Source: Muricauda sp. MAR_2010_75
GTDB taxonomy: Bacteria > Bacteroidota > Bacteroidia > Flavobacteriales > Flavobacteriaceae
Direction of reading: 5' to 3'
DNA: 64,000 bases
Assembly (NCBI RefSeq): GCF_000745185.1
Contig: NZ_JQNJ01000001.1
Coordinates: forward strand, 3,144,501 to 3,208,500
The first letter of the stretch is position 1, and each line of letters opens with the position of its first letter. Made by a program: the position numbers and the translations under genes. The notes below the pieces were generated by a model. That model was not told where the DNA came from, ran no database searches, and saw only the letters and a program-made list of their open reading frames with translations. Shown piece after piece: positions 1-9,434 of the stretch.

Positions 1-1
1 C

Positions 2-469
2 GATAAGAATGAGGAATTCCTATACATCGTTGAAACCACTGGAGGCTGTATTACCAGAATGCGGCTTACCGAAAATGGAGATTTGGTGGATAGAGAAGTT
101 TTTGGACCCTCCAAATTGGGAAAAGGTGCTTGGCCCGATGGTATCGCATTTGACGCCTATGGAAATTTGTGGGGAACTACGGTGTATTCAGACAAGTTAT
201 TTGTGCTGACCCCGGAGGGCGATATGAAAACCCTATTGGATGAGGGAGATCCCACAAAAGTTGATGCATTGGAGAAGGCATTTTATAACAATAATGTTAC
301 CGAAGATGTGCTGTTTGCCACAGGTCAAGGGATTGCACCTTGGATGGCCAGTGTTACCTTCGGGGGACCAGATTTGAGCACGGTTTATATTGGTTCCCTG
401 AAAGGCAAGAACATTCCCTATTTCAAATCTCCGGTACCAGGGTTGCCCATGGTTCACTGGAAAAAATAA
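2..469 (+). CDS. SMP-30/gluconolactonase-like protein, C-terminal part (5' end outside window)
   Basis: The reading frame is open from the first bases to a TAA at 467-469, so only the C-terminal ~155 residues are present. The stretch WPDGIAFDAYGNLW matches the SMP-30/gluconolactonase/LRE beta-propeller signature, whose Asp/Asn residues bind the catalytic metal in the family. Members hydrolyse sugar lactones to sugar acids. No start can be assigned. The next gene begins 17 bp downstream on the same strand and encodes a polyol/alcohol dehydrogenase, which fits a sugar oxidation pathway (dehydrogenase then lactonase). Substrate unknown. Confidence 0.75.
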   Translation, partial: DKNEEFLYIVETTGGCITRMRLTENGDLVDREVFGPSKLGKGAWPDGIAFDAYGNLWGTTVYSDKLFVLTPEGDMKTLLDEGDPTKVDALEKAFYNNNVTEDVLFATGQGIAPWMASVTFGGPDLSTVYIGSLKGKNIPYFKSPVPGLPMVHWKK

Positions 470-486
470 AAAACAAAAGAAAATTT

Positions 487-1557
487 ATGCAACTACCAAA
501 AGAAATGAACGCTCTTGTCCTAAAGGGAGTAAGAGATTTTTCAATAGAAACTGTTCCCGTACCCGTACCAGATGCGGATGAGGTCATTTGTAAAGTGGAT
601 ACCACTTTTATTTGTGGAACCGACCCTCACATTATCAATGGGGATTTCCCCGGATTTTGGCCTACCGGATTTCCATTTATCCCCGGCCATGAATGGTCAG
701 GAACGATTGTACAAACGGGTAAAAAATCCGCTGAACTGGGTTGGAAAGAAGGGGATAGGGTCTGCGGGATATCGCACTGCGGATGTGGTTATTGTGAAAT
801 GTGTCAAAAAGGGCGATATAACATCTGCCTTAATTATGGGCATGAAGAAAAGGGCCATCGGCAGTACGGTCACTACACCCCAGGAGCCTATGCACAATTC
901 ATGCGGACTTCGGTAAAGAGCATCTTCAAAGTACCTGATGGTATGGACTTGGAATATGCCGCCTGTGTGGATCCATTGAGTATTGCACTCTATACGGTTG
1001 AAAGGTCGAGGCTGAAACCTGGTGACGACATCCTGATATTGGGAACGGGACCTCAAGGACTCATGGCCATTCTTTGTGCCAAAGCTTTGGGTGCTGGAAG
1101 AATTATTGCAGCCGGAAGCGGTGAACGACTCAAAAAAGCTGAGGAGTTGGGAGCCATTCCCATCGATTACCGAACCGATGATGTAGTTTCTGTTGTAAAA
1201 GATATGACCAACGGAAGAGGCGTCCCAGCCGTTCTGGAATGTGCAGGAACTGCAAAGTCCATCAATACGGCCTGTTTGGCTGCTGGTAAGGGTGGTGTGG
1301 TTTCCATGATTGGAATTCCGCATTCCGATCCTTCCCTCCCCATAAAACGGATGGTGTTGGATGAAGTGGAACTGGTGGGAAATAGGGCCAACCCAAATAC
1401 GGCGCAACCTACCATAGAAATGTTGCTGAACAATAGAATTGATTTGAAGTCTTTGATGACGCATCGATTCGACCTAAAAGACTTTGCAACGGCACTGGAC
1501 ACTTTCGAAAACCGAAAAGATGGAGCCATTAAGATTGCCACAAAACCAAACGGATAA
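487..1557 (+). CDS. Zn-dependent alcohol/polyol dehydrogenase (MDR family)
   Basis: 356 aa from ATG 487; the frame extends further upstream, but that part overlaps the preceding gene and lacks family similarity. The catalytic zinc site is visible as Cys43 and the His68-Glu69 pair in PGHEW. The structural zinc lobe has Cys100, Cys103, Cys106 and Cys114. A Rossmann glycine motif (GTGPQG) sits near the middle. The layout is that of sorbitol/threonine/butanediol dehydrogenases, which oxidise secondary alcohols with NAD(P). It is the second gene of a five-gene plus-strand operon with tight spacing. The substrate cannot be read from sequence; a sugar or polyol is likely from the SMP-30, SDR and transketolase neighbours. 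Confidence 0.9.
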   Translation: MQLPKEMNALVLKGVRDFSIETVPVPVPDADEVICKVDTTFICGTDPHIINGDFPGFWPTGFPFIPGHEWSGTIVQTGKKSAELGWKEGDRVCGISHCGCGYCEMCQKGRYNICLNYGHEEKGHRQYGHYTPGAYAQFMRTSVKSIFKVPDGMDLEYAACVDPLSIALYTVERSRLKPGDDILILGTGPQGLMAILCAKALGAGRIIAAGSGERLKKAEELGAIPIDYRTDDVVSVVKDMTNGRGVPAVLECAGTAKSINTACLAAGKGGVVSMIGIPHSDPSLPIKRMVLDEVELVGNRANPNTAQPTIEMLLNNRIDLKSLMTHRFDLKDFATALDTFENRKDGAIKIATKPNG

Positions 1558-1582
1558 ATACGAACATTAAAAAACAATACCC

Positions 1583-2338
1583 ATGGATAGTAAAGTAATG
1601 ATTGTAAGTGGTGGTGCATCCGGACTAGGATTGGCCGCCGCTGAAAAATTTGCCGAAAACGGATACAATATTGTGATTGTTGATATTGATCAAGAAAAAG
1701 GGAAGATAGCGGTCGAGAAAATAGCGGCTTTGGGTAAAGAAGCCATTTTTTGCTACTGTGACATTTCCAACAAGGAACAAGTGCAGGATGCCGCCAAAAA
1801 GACCAAAGAAAAATTTGGCAGGGCAGATGTATTGATCAACAATGCTGGGTTGGAAGTTCGCGGAAGTATTCTGCAATGCACCGAAGAAGATTGGGTGAAA
1901 TTGTACAACATCAACCTTAAAGGAATTTATTACATGTCCAATGCCTTTGTTCCCATGATGGTAGAGCAGGGTGGAGGAGCCATTGTGAATACGGGTTCTA
2001 TTCTCGGGTATAGGGCCGTTGGGGAACGTGCTGCCTATTCATCTTCCAAAGGAGCGATTGATACCCTAACCAGAAGCATGGCCTTAGACTTGGCCGAAAA
2101 TAATATTAGAGTCAATTGTGTGGCCCCGGGAGCTATTGATACGCCTTTGTTGAGAGGCTCCATCAACGATTCACCAGATCCGGAAGAAACCGAAAAAGTA
2201 TTGGGCGCTAAGAGTGTGTTCCACAGATTGGGTACTTCGCGGGAGGTGGCCAATGTGATGTATTTCTTGGCATCGGATGAAGCCTCCTTTGTAACGGGAT
2301 CGACCTATTTTGTGGATGGTGGATGGTCCATGCTCTAA
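1583..2338 (+). CDS. Short-chain dehydrogenase/reductase (SDR)
   Basis: 251 aa, the normal length of a classical SDR. The cofactor motif GGASGLG is at residues 10-16, NNAG at 86-89, and the catalytic tetrad is present (Asn111, Ser139, Tyr152, Lys156 in YSSSK). Asp at the end of beta-2 (VDID) suggests NAD(H) preference. The C-terminal substrate-loop stretch VAPGAIDTPLL is typical of sugar/glucose-type SDRs. It lies 25 bp after the Zn-dehydrogenase and 54 bp before transketolase, so it is probably co-transcribed and acts on the same carbohydrate. Exact substrate unknown. Confidence 0.9.
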   Translation: MDSKVMIVSGGASGLGLAAAEKFAENGYNIVIVDIDQEKGKIAVEKIAALGKEAIFCYCDISNKEQVQDAAKKTKEKFGRADVLINNAGLEVRGSILQCTEEDWVKLYNINLKGIYYMSNAFVPMMVEQGGGAIVNTGSILGYRAVGERAAYSSSKGAIDTLTRSMALDLAENNIRVNCVAPGAIDTPLLRGSINDSPDPEETEKVLGAKSVFHRLGTSREVANVMYFLASDEASFVTGSTYFVDGGWSML

Positions 2339-2392
2339 AAATTGACCAAATCCAAAGAAGGATAAACTAAAGATCTAAAGAAGAAGAAACGC

Positions 2393-4474
2393 GTGGTGTA
2401 TTTAGAAGATAAAGATTCCCTTGTTAGAAAGGGCATTACACAATTACTGGAAATCAAAGATGCCGATATTCGGATGCTCAGTCTGTATCAATGTAGGCAT
2501 GCCATAGACAATGCCATTCATATCGGAGGGGCTTTTTCGGCCACCATTCCCATGGTGGGCCTTTTTTATGGCGGAATCATAGATATTGATGTGGAGAACC
2601 CGACCTCAATTCAACAAGATCAATTTGTGTTGAGCAAAGGGCATGCAGTGGCCACATTGGCTTCCATCTATTCCGATTTGGGGTATTTCGACAAAAAGAT
2701 ATTGGAGAATTCCCGTTCTATTGAAAGTATTTTAAATGGGCATCCTGGTCCTTTATTGCCTGGAGTGCATTTAGCGACAGGTCCTATGGGTCAAGGCATG
2801 GGAGTTGCCCAAGGAATGGCCATCGCTGGGCAGCATTTGCAAAAGTTTGATGTGTTTGCCCTTACTGGTGACGGCGAACTGCAGGAAGGGCCTATTTGGG
2901 AAGCGGTCATGTATGCTGGTGCACAAAAGTTGGAGAATCTTTGTGTGATGGTTGATAACAATGGTGGACAATTGGATTCTGTTTCTCGATTACATTACCC
3001 TTACCACGGTTTAGGAGCAAGTTTTGCAAGTTTTGGTTGGAGGGTCATTGAGGTGGATGCAACACGCTATCATGCCGTGTACGATGCCTTGCATTTGTTC
3101 AAATACGGTGCAAGGGATGGTCGCCCCACGGCAATTATCTGTAAATCGACCAAAGGACATGGTGGTTTTTCGGACCAGATGAACAACCACAAGGCCAAAA
3201 TCGACAATGTTATCCTTGATCAGGAAACAACCCAGCATGAAAAGGTCCGAAAAGAGCGGGTAGCCTATTTCTGCAATTTTTTTAATGCATTGGGAACCGA
3301 GGAAGGTCTAAGTGGAATTCAAGCCGTCATAAAAAAACATGCTGCCTCCATGGGATTGGAGTTGGTTGGAGGCAAGGAAATCAAAGCGGTGAAATCCAAT
3401 CCTTCCAAAGTCAAAACCAAAAAGGCACCTATACGAGATAAGAAAATAAGCTACGATTCCAGTGCGCTTCCTACTTTGGAAAAAGGAAGTTCCCACGCCG
3501 CCCATAAGGTCATTGAGAGTGCCATGAAGGTTTTTGCCAAGGACTCACGGATTTTTTCCGTGGATTCAGATTTGGCGTCCACCAGTGGACTTCAGGCGGG
3601 GATTGGATTTGTGGATAAGGCAAGGGCGCATAATGCCGGAGTTGCCGAAGCCAATATGATGTTGATAGGGGAGGCCTTGGGTATATTGGGTTCCAATGTT
3701 TGGGTAAGCACCTTTTGTCCCTTCTTTGATTGGAAGGTATTGCGGAGAATAGCCGTTGGCCACCAAGAACGATTGGAAATCATTGCTGAAAAGGGCTGGC
3801 TCTCCGAAGGGCACGGTATTGACTATACCATGTTGGCCACCGCAGCGGATTTGGAAACACAATCCAATGGAGCTACCCACATGGGCAACGACGACGTGTT
3901 GGTCATGAATGAAACAGCGCATGTGAAAATCATCAATGTGTCCTGTCCACAGCAATTGTTGGGCATCATGAAATGGATCATGGAAGGAAATAAGGGAATC
4001 ATCTACCTGCGAATCCTTCGAGCTCCTTCGAATGTATTATATGATAAGGATTTTACCTTCGAGTTTGGAAAGTCATACACCATAGCACCTAAGAAAAAAA
4101 TTGATGCCTACATAGTGAGTAGTGGGAGAGGAGTATCAGAAGCTCTGGAAGCCAGTAAACTTTTGGAAAAAGACGGTTTGAGCGTTGAGGTCATCGATAT
4201 GCCCTCTATTGATGCAGATACCATCCATACGTTGTATGAATCCGGAAAACCTGTTTTTATTGCAGAACAGAACAATGGTTTTATTTGGACACATTTCAGA
4301 AGGGTACTTTTTTCAACCAAGACAACTATTGATACGGCTAATTTGTATCCCATCAATTTGTCCAAAAATGGAGAAACAAACTATGTCCATTCCGGAACAT
4401 ATCCACAATTGGCAGCACATTTTGGTTTGGATGCGGCCAGTCTCAGTGAAACGATATCAAAAACATTAAAATAA
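2393..4474 (+). CDS. Transketolase, single-chain
   Basis: 693 aa carrying both the N-terminal TPP/diphosphate-binding half and the C-terminal pyrimidine/transketolase-C half in one chain. The thiamine diphosphate motif starts with GDGE at 159-162 and ends with NN at 189-190. Other family hallmarks are SKGHA (81-85) and GPMGQGMG (130-137). Start: no ATG fits, and a GTG at 2393 (or the next codon, GTG 2396) is the best choice. It transfers two-carbon ketol units between sugar phosphates; sitting inside a dehydrogenase operon it may be a pathway-dedicated paralog rather than the housekeeping enzyme. The cupin gene follows after 6 bp. Confidence 0.88.
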   Translation: MVYLEDKDSLVRKGITQLLEIKDADIRMLSLYQCRHAIDNAIHIGGAFSATIPMVGLFYGGIIDIDVENPTSIQQDQFVLSKGHAVATLASIYSDLGYFDKKILENSRSIESILNGHPGPLLPGVHLATGPMGQGMGVAQGMAIAGQHLQKFDVFALTGDGELQEGPIWEAVMYAGAQKLENLCVMVDNNGGQLDSVSRLHYPYHGLGASFASFGWRVIEVDATRYHAVYDALHLFKYGARDGRPTAIICKSTKGHGGFSDQMNNHKAKIDNVILDQETTQHEKVRKERVAYFCNFFNALGTEEGLSGIQAVIKKHAASMGLELVGGKEIKAVKSNPSKVKTKKAPIRDKKISYDSSALPTLEKGSSHAAHKVIESAMKVFAKDSRIFSVDSDLASTSGLQAGIGFVDKARAHNAGVAEANMMLIGEALGILGSNVWVSTFCPFFDWKVLRRIAVGHQERLEIIAEKGWLSEGHGIDYTMLATAADLETQSNGATHMGNDDVLVMNETAHVKIINVSCPQQLLGIMKWIMEGNKGIIYLRILRAPSNVLYDKDFTFEFGKSYTIAPKKKIDAYIVSSGRGVSEALEASKLLEKDGLSVEVIDMPSIDADTIHTLYESGKPVFIAEQNNGFIWTHFRRVLFSTKTTIDTANLYPINLSKNGETNYVHSGTYPQLAAHFGLDAASLSETISKTLK

Positions 4475-4480
4475 GAAATC

Positions 4481-4861
4481 ATGACCATATTGCATGAAAG
4501 TGAAGTAGAAGAGGTAAAACACCCAGGACGGTTTATGCGTTGGTTGGCCAATGAAGACTCCTTGCAAGCCAATAATCTTTCGGTGTGTGTCATTCGGGTA
4601 ATGCCCGGAGAAGCGGTTAGACCGGCCCATTCCCATCCCAAAAGTGAGGAATTGATATACATTATCACCGGTTCAGGAAAAGTAATGATTGAAAACGAAG
4701 TGGGTGATGTAAGAGCGGGTTCCGCCATTCTTTTTGAACAGGGAAAGGTGCACATGCTCAAAAATACAGGCGATGTTGAAATGAAAGTCATTTGCTTTTT
4801 TGCGCCTGCCACATCCATTGATAACTACAAGATGTTCGAAGAGATTGATTTTCCTGAATAA
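4481..4861 (+). CDS. Small cupin-domain protein
   Basis: 126 aa single-domain cupin. Motif 1 has His50, His52 and Glu56/57 (HSHPKSEE) with the glycine-rich turn GSGKVMIENE; motif 2 keeps a His near residue 90 (GKVHMLKN). These residues would bind one divalent metal. Small cupins like this act as isomerases, lyases or sugar-binding proteins; nothing in the sequence decides which. It is the last gene of the operon, 6 bp after transketolase and just before a strong hairpin terminator. Confidence 0.8.
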   Translation: MTILHESEVEEVKHPGRFMRWLANEDSLQANNLSVCVIRVMPGEAVRPAHSHPKSEELIYIITGSGKVMIENEVGDVRAGSAILFEQGKVHMLKNTGDVEMKVICFFAPATSIDNYKMFEEIDFPE

Positions 4862-4884
4862 AGAAAAGTTCAAATAATCAAAAC

Positions 4885-4913
4885 AAAAAGAGAGGTTTTC
4901 ACCTCTCTTTTTT
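4885..4913. terminator. Bidirectional rho-independent terminator between convergent operons
   Basis: A 12-bp perfect stem (4885-4896 with 4901-4912) has a 4-nt loop TTTC. The A-run on the left and T-run on the right make it able to stop transcription from both the cupin operon and the convergent DUF1080/FG-GAP gene. Confidence 0.9.
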
Positions 4914-4970
4914 ACTTGAACTAAAAAAACTACTAACTCAACTAACTCCTACTGGGTTAATTTTACTTTT

Positions 4971-6893
4971 CTATTTCTTATTCCAAAATATATAGGTTCC
5001 GGTATTGGTGGACGTAAGAATATCCACAGTTCCGTTATTGTCCAAATCAACGGCATCCACCTCCGAACCCACTCCAGAACGATTGTGAATCAATTCTGGA
5101 ACAAATCTTGCCCCTCCAGGAGCATTGGCATCCCGTACCGTCTTGTACCAATAGAGAACGGGTGCACCGTAGGTATCTGGATCATAATAATTGTCTAAAT
5201 GTGTAAACAACCGCTTTCCTACAATAAAATCCAAAAGTCCATCATTGTCCACATCGGCCGAGGTGGCCCCATGAAGTTGGGAAAAGGTGACACCTCCTGC
5301 ATTATCAAAGCCATAATCGTCGGCTATCATATGGCGGACAAAGCTAATTTCTCCATTGGTTCTTTTTTGCTCATACCATGCAAGCCCAAATCCATGGGAA
5401 TTTAAATTGGCAACCACATCGAGTAATCCATTTCCATTTACATCGTAAACGGCCATGTGGCTACTTCCAATGTTGGTACTTCGCTTGCCATATCTTCCAA
5501 AAGCTACAGGGTGATATTTCCACGTCTTGGTGCTGTCCAATATTTCAGGTTGTTCCCACCAGCCCAATGCGTTTAGAATGTCCACTCGACCATCTCCATT
5601 AATGTCTCCAGTACCAATGCCATGTGCAAGAGCATGTCCTGCCTCCGATACATTGTACACGGTCCACGGTTTGGTTGGGTCATTTTTATCAGGTTTGGCA
5701 TAGCGCACAAAGCCTTTGGCGCCATAAACCAATTCGGGTTTACCATCTTTATCAATGTCGGTGAACTCTGTAATCTCACTTTGGCCACCATCTGGAAGGA
5801 CATTATAACTTTCCCATCGCTTGTGGGCTCCTTTTGGATTGATGTAGAGGGTAGTGGCAAATGCACTGGAAGCCACATCGGGCCAGCCATCATTGTTGAA
5901 ATCGTATGCATCCTGAACACGATTGTAGGCAAACTCCTTGGAAGGGCCTGCGGCAATAGCTGGAAAGATTTCAATACGGTCAGTAAAGTCAGGTCCAAAA
6001 TAAATATATGGGCCAGCTACAATATCTACTTCGCCATCTTTGTTGAAATCGGCGGTATCCGTTCCCCATGAATAGTACATATCACTAATAGGTTGAATTT
6101 TAAATCGGTCTGAAACCTTTTCCAACGGCGTGTTTTTGACGTATGCATCCTTGAGCATGATGTTCTTGAACTGCACTTTACCCTTGCCACCAATATAAAG
6201 TGCAACAGGGCCATAACCATCATTGTTGGTTTCTTCTCCCGTGGTTCCGCCCACTTCACCACCATCATTTAAAAAGGAACGGATGACATTCACGTCCATA
6301 TATGCTTCCAACTGGTTCCATTCTCCTTCAACAAAGTCTGTGTTGGGTCGGGTCACCGGAAGGTCTTTAGGGGGTTCAGGTCTTGTATAACCTGAAAAGG
6401 AGTTCCCCTCTTCTTCTTTGATGGGAGGGGCTACGCGGTACCAAATTCCTCCTGCTCTTGCCAGTTTGGTACGACTTGTTTCACTCCCTTGGGTGTCAAA
6501 ACTGATGTTATAAGGAGTTACCGACCCATCAGCTGAAATGCTAACCAAGACGGCATCAATTTTATCTCCTTTCTTCTCAAAACGAAATAGAAAACCAGTT
6601 TCCACAGTGCTTTCCCGTTTAATGGATGCCTGAAAAGAAACATCCTGAAAAGATTGGTCAAACAATAAAATTCCGGGTTTTGTGCCATTGACATTACCGG
6701 TAATTACACCATTGCTGGCCGACCATTGATTTTCTCCATAAGACTTCCATCGATCCAGTGTTGAACCCGAAAACAAGTAGTCTGGGAGAAAGGTAATAGC
6801 TTTTACGTCTTGTAGTTTACTCAAATCCTGTGCATGTACAATCGCTATCAGGAAAAAGAACCATCCAAGGATACTGTATTTTTTCATCTTCAT
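4971..6893 (-). CDS. Secreted DUF1080 (3-keto-disaccharide hydrolase-like) + FG-GAP/VCBS repeat protein
   Basis: 640 aa with a clear signal peptide (residues 1-21, cleavage near VHAQD). Residues ~35-255 resemble DUF1080, a jelly-roll fold found in 3-keto-glycoside hydrolases. The rest contains repeated Asp/Asn-rich loops of the type DFNKDGEVDIV, DFNNDGWPDV, DINGDGRVDI, DVNGNGLLDV, DVDNDGLLDF and DLDNNGTVDI: six FG-GAP-like propeller blades with Ca-binding loops. It starts 21 bp downstream of the PQQ dehydrogenase stop, so the two are probably one transcript. Likely role: periplasmic or surface handling of an oxidised sugar; this is inferred from domain content and neighbour only. Confidence 0.82.
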   Translation of the reverse strand: MKMKKYSILGWFFFLIAIVHAQDLSKLQDVKAITFLPDYLFSGSTLDRWKSYGENQWSASNGVITGNVNGTKPGILLFDQSFQDVSFQASIKRESTVETGFLFRFEKKGDKIDAVLVSISADGSVTPYNISFDTQGSETSRTKLARAGGIWYRVAPPIKEEEGNSFSGYTRPEPPKDLPVTRPNTDFVEGEWNQLEAYMDVNVIRSFLNDGGEVGGTTGEETNNDGYGPVALYIGGKGKVQFKNIMLKDAYVKNTPLEKVSDRFKIQPISDMYYSWGTDTADFNKDGEVDIVAGPYIYFGPDFTDRIEIFPAIAAGPSKEFAYNRVQDAYDFNNDGWPDVASSAFATTLYINPKGAHKRWESYNVLPDGGQSEITEFTDIDKDGKPELVYGAKGFVRYAKPDKNDPTKPWTVYNVSEAGHALAHGIGTGDINGDGRVDILNALGWWEQPEILDSTKTWKYHPVAFGRYGKRSTNIGSSHMAVYDVNGNGLLDVVANLNSHGFGLAWYEQKRTNGEISFVRHMIADDYGFDNAGGVTFSQLHGATSADVDNDGLLDFIVGKRLFTHLDNYYDPDTYGAPVLYWYKTVRDANAPGGARFVPELIHNRSGVGSEVDAVDLDNNGTVDILTSTNTGTYIFWNKK

Positions 6894-6914
6894 TGTTTTA
6901 ACTGCTTCTTAAAG

Positions 6915-9245
6915 TTAGTCAGGCAAAGCATACACTACATAACCACCCTGTGCATTTGGGTCTTCACCTTCCTCGGGTACACCTTCTCGACCAAATTTGA
7001 TGGGAGTTGCTGCCGTTACCGCCAAATATTGTTTTCCATCCACTTCATACATGGCCGGTAAGCCTTCACTTCCTTTAGGAAGCTTGGATTTCCATAATTC
7101 CTCACCATTTTCTGCATCAAAAGCATAGACTCTGCCATCTTTTGAGGTTGAGAAAACCAAACCTGTTGAGGTAATGATCATCCCATTTCTTTGAGCTCTT
7201 AGCACACCTGTATTATCAAAGCCTTTTTTTAAGGCTTCAAGGTCTTGACCCAAGGGACGTTTCCATTTTACGGTACCGTCATTGAGGTCATACGCCATTA
7301 TCTGGGACCAGGGCGGGCTAATAATATAAGGAAATTCCAAACCCCACTGGTATAGATATAGGCGTTCATGCTCCACTTCAACACCTTCAGGATATGGTCC
7401 GCCATATCTTCCAGGATTACCTTCAAGCACCCTGTCTTCAAGACCTCCCGGAGCCCCACCTGAAGCAACCACCGGGCCTTCTGTTGGACTCTCTTCACTG
7501 CTTCCAAACTGTGAGCTATATCTACTTGCACCATCTTCGGCTAAAAATTCATACAGATCCTCTATTTGTTTACTCGTTAAATCTGTAAAAGCAGGCATAT
7601 CCCCTTGACCTGTCACGATAATATCCGTAAAGTCTTTTAAATTCATTCGTTCTTGTATATTGCTCAATGCTGGACCTACGAGTCCTTCACCTTCTTGTCC
7701 ATGGCACGCTGCACAATTTTGAATGTAGGATCGGGCATTTCCAAAAAAGCTACCGATGTTGGCTGTTTTCGCCTCGATTTGTTCCAAGGTTAACAGCTTG
7801 TCATAGACCGATGGATAATCCAGCGCTATGATATATAATATGCCTTTATTGGGGTCTGCGGCTGTATTTCCCCAATTTACTCCGCCCACAGCACCTGGCA
7901 TGGCCAAGGTTTCAAATTTATTGGATAGAGGCGTGAACAATCCTGTTTGAATACTGTCGCGTAATTTTCGGGCCCAGTCGGCACGTTCTTCTTTGGTAAG
8001 GAAAACTTCGCTGAGGTCATCTTCAGTAACCGCTAACCGCGTTGTAGGAGGCAGAACCGTAGGGATAGGCTGTGTGGGCCAAGCTTCTTCCCCTTCCACA
8101 TGACTTGGAGGTACAGGTTTTTCTTCTATGGGAAATAAAGGATCACCGGTATGTCTGTTGAAAACATAGACCAATCCATTTTTGCCGACTACGGCAACAG
8201 CTTCAATTTCTTGACCGTCATGATTTACCGTAAGTAATTGTGGAGCAGAAGTCAGATCATAATCCCAAATATCGTGGTGAACCGTTTGAAAATGCCAGAG
8301 ACGCTCACCGGTCCTGGCATCCAGTGCCAATAGCGAATTACCATAGAGGTTGCTACCAATTCGGTCTGCTCCATAATAATCAAAGGTGGGAGAACCCAAT
8401 GGATAGAATGCGATTCCATTTTTTGCATCCACCGTAATTTCTCCCCAAACATTTACACCACCTACATACTTGTAAGCATCTTTTGGCCAAGTATCATACC
8501 CAAACTCCCCCGGTCTTGGAATGGTATGAAAGGTCCAAGCCAGTTCACCGGTTCTAACATTGTAGGCGCGCAAAAAGCCGGGAGTGGAAAGATAGGATTC
8601 CCCGGTTCCTGTTCCCAATAATATCAAATCTTCAAAGATTTGACCTGGTGTACCCGATTGTGCCCTGTTGAGGGTTTTTGCGTCCCTGTCCAGACCTTGT
8701 CTTAAATCCACCAAACCATTATCCCCAAAGGTGAGAATGGATTTTCCGGTGGTTGCATCGATGGCCTGCAGGTAATTATTGATTTGAAAAAGCAACCGTT
8801 TATCTTTTCCATCCTCGCTTTCCCAATAGTTGATACCTCTTCGGGCAATTCGGGATAAATTGGCGTGGATCCATATTTCTTCTCCAGTTTTGGCATTGAG
8901 GGCCACCAAAGAATTGTTTTTGGCAAGTACGTACATCACCGTGTCAACCACAATAGGGTTGAACTGGTAAATTTTGTTATCCCCACTGGGATAGAACCAA
9001 GCCACTTCCAAATCCTTTACATTAGATTTGTTTATTTGGCTCAACTCAGTATATTTTGATTGGTCATTTCCACCACCGTAATTTCTCCATGTTTTGTGTT
9101 GATTAATTGTAGCTGTACCTTTTTCGTAATCGGTGCATGCTGTGAAAAGACTTACGAGGGCTAAAAGAACGAGTGGTCCTATGGAAGCGAAGGAGATTTG
9201 CCAATCCCCAACTGTAGATGGAATAAAGATGATTTTTTTCTTCAT
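6915..9245 (-). CDS. PQQ-dependent quinoprotein dehydrogenase with cytochrome c domain (lipoprotein)
   Basis: 776 aa from the ATG at 9245, which directly precedes a lipoprotein signal ending in LFTAC. Repeats such as ALNAKTGEEIW, LDARTGERLWHF and AFDAENGEELW are the tryptophan-docking blades of the eight-bladed PQQ propeller. Between blades is a class I cytochrome c insert with CAACH, so electrons can leave the enzyme through an attached heme. The family oxidises alcohols or aldoses (glucose/sorbosone/methanol dehydrogenase-like) in the periplasm. Position between a SusCD pair and a DUF1080 protein suggests oxidation of an imported or surface-released sugar. No PQQ synthesis genes are in the window. 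Confidence 0.9.
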   Translation of the reverse strand: MKKKIIFIPSTVGDWQISFASIGPLVLLALVSLFTACTDYEKGTATINQHKTWRNYGGGNDQSKYTELSQINKSNVKDLEVAWFYPSGDNKIYQFNPIVVDTVMYVLAKNNSLVALNAKTGEEIWIHANLSRIARRGINYWESEDGKDKRLLFQINNYLQAIDATTGKSILTFGDNGLVDLRQGLDRDAKTLNRAQSGTPGQIFEDLILLGTGTGESYLSTPGFLRAYNVRTGELAWTFHTIPRPGEFGYDTWPKDAYKYVGGVNVWGEITVDAKNGIAFYPLGSPTFDYYGADRIGSNLYGNSLLALDARTGERLWHFQTVHHDIWDYDLTSAPQLLTVNHDGQEIEAVAVVGKNGLVYVFNRHTGDPLFPIEEKPVPPSHVEGEEAWPTQPIPTVLPPTTRLAVTEDDLSEVFLTKEERADWARKLRDSIQTGLFTPLSNKFETLAMPGAVGGVNWGNTAADPNKGILYIIALDYPSVYDKLLTLEQIEAKTANIGSFFGNARSYIQNCAACHGQEGEGLVGPALSNIQERMNLKDFTDIIVTGQGDMPAFTDLTSKQIEDLYEFLAEDGASRYSSQFGSSEESPTEGPVVASGGAPGGLEDRVLEGNPGRYGGPYPEGVEVEHERLYLYQWGLEFPYIISPPWSQIMAYDLNDGTVKWKRPLGQDLEALKKGFDNTGVLRAQRNGMIITSTGLVFSTSKDGRVYAFDAENGEELWKSKLPKGSEGLPAMYEVDGKQYLAVTAATPIKFGREGVPEEGEDPNAQGGYVVYALPD

Positions 9246-9390
9246 GGTTTTTGTCCGGTCAAGGAATGACACTATGTTTTATGCTTTACTTTACTGTATT
9301 GGTTTAAAGGGTCGTAGATAAAATTACATCTATATAGCTCAGAAACATAGGGGTTGAAAGTTAATCTTCGATCGTACTAGTTTTTGGTTG

Positions 9391-9427
9391 TAAAAAAGGG
9401 TATGAAAGGTGAACCTCCATACCCTTT
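9391..9427 (-). terminator. Terminator downstream of susD-like gene
   Basis: Stem AAAGGGTATG (9395-9404) pairs with CATACCCTTT (9418-9427). Read on the minus strand it is followed by a T-run (complement of the A-run at 9392-9397). It lies immediately after the SusD stop and separates it from the PQQ operon. Confidence 0.8.
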
Positions 9428-9434
9428 ATTAATT

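Noticed and set aside
697..1464. Long 255-codon open frame on the minus strand
   Set aside because: It lies fully inside the Zn-dehydrogenase gene and has no family pattern; the plus-strand protein is clear. It is a shadow frame.
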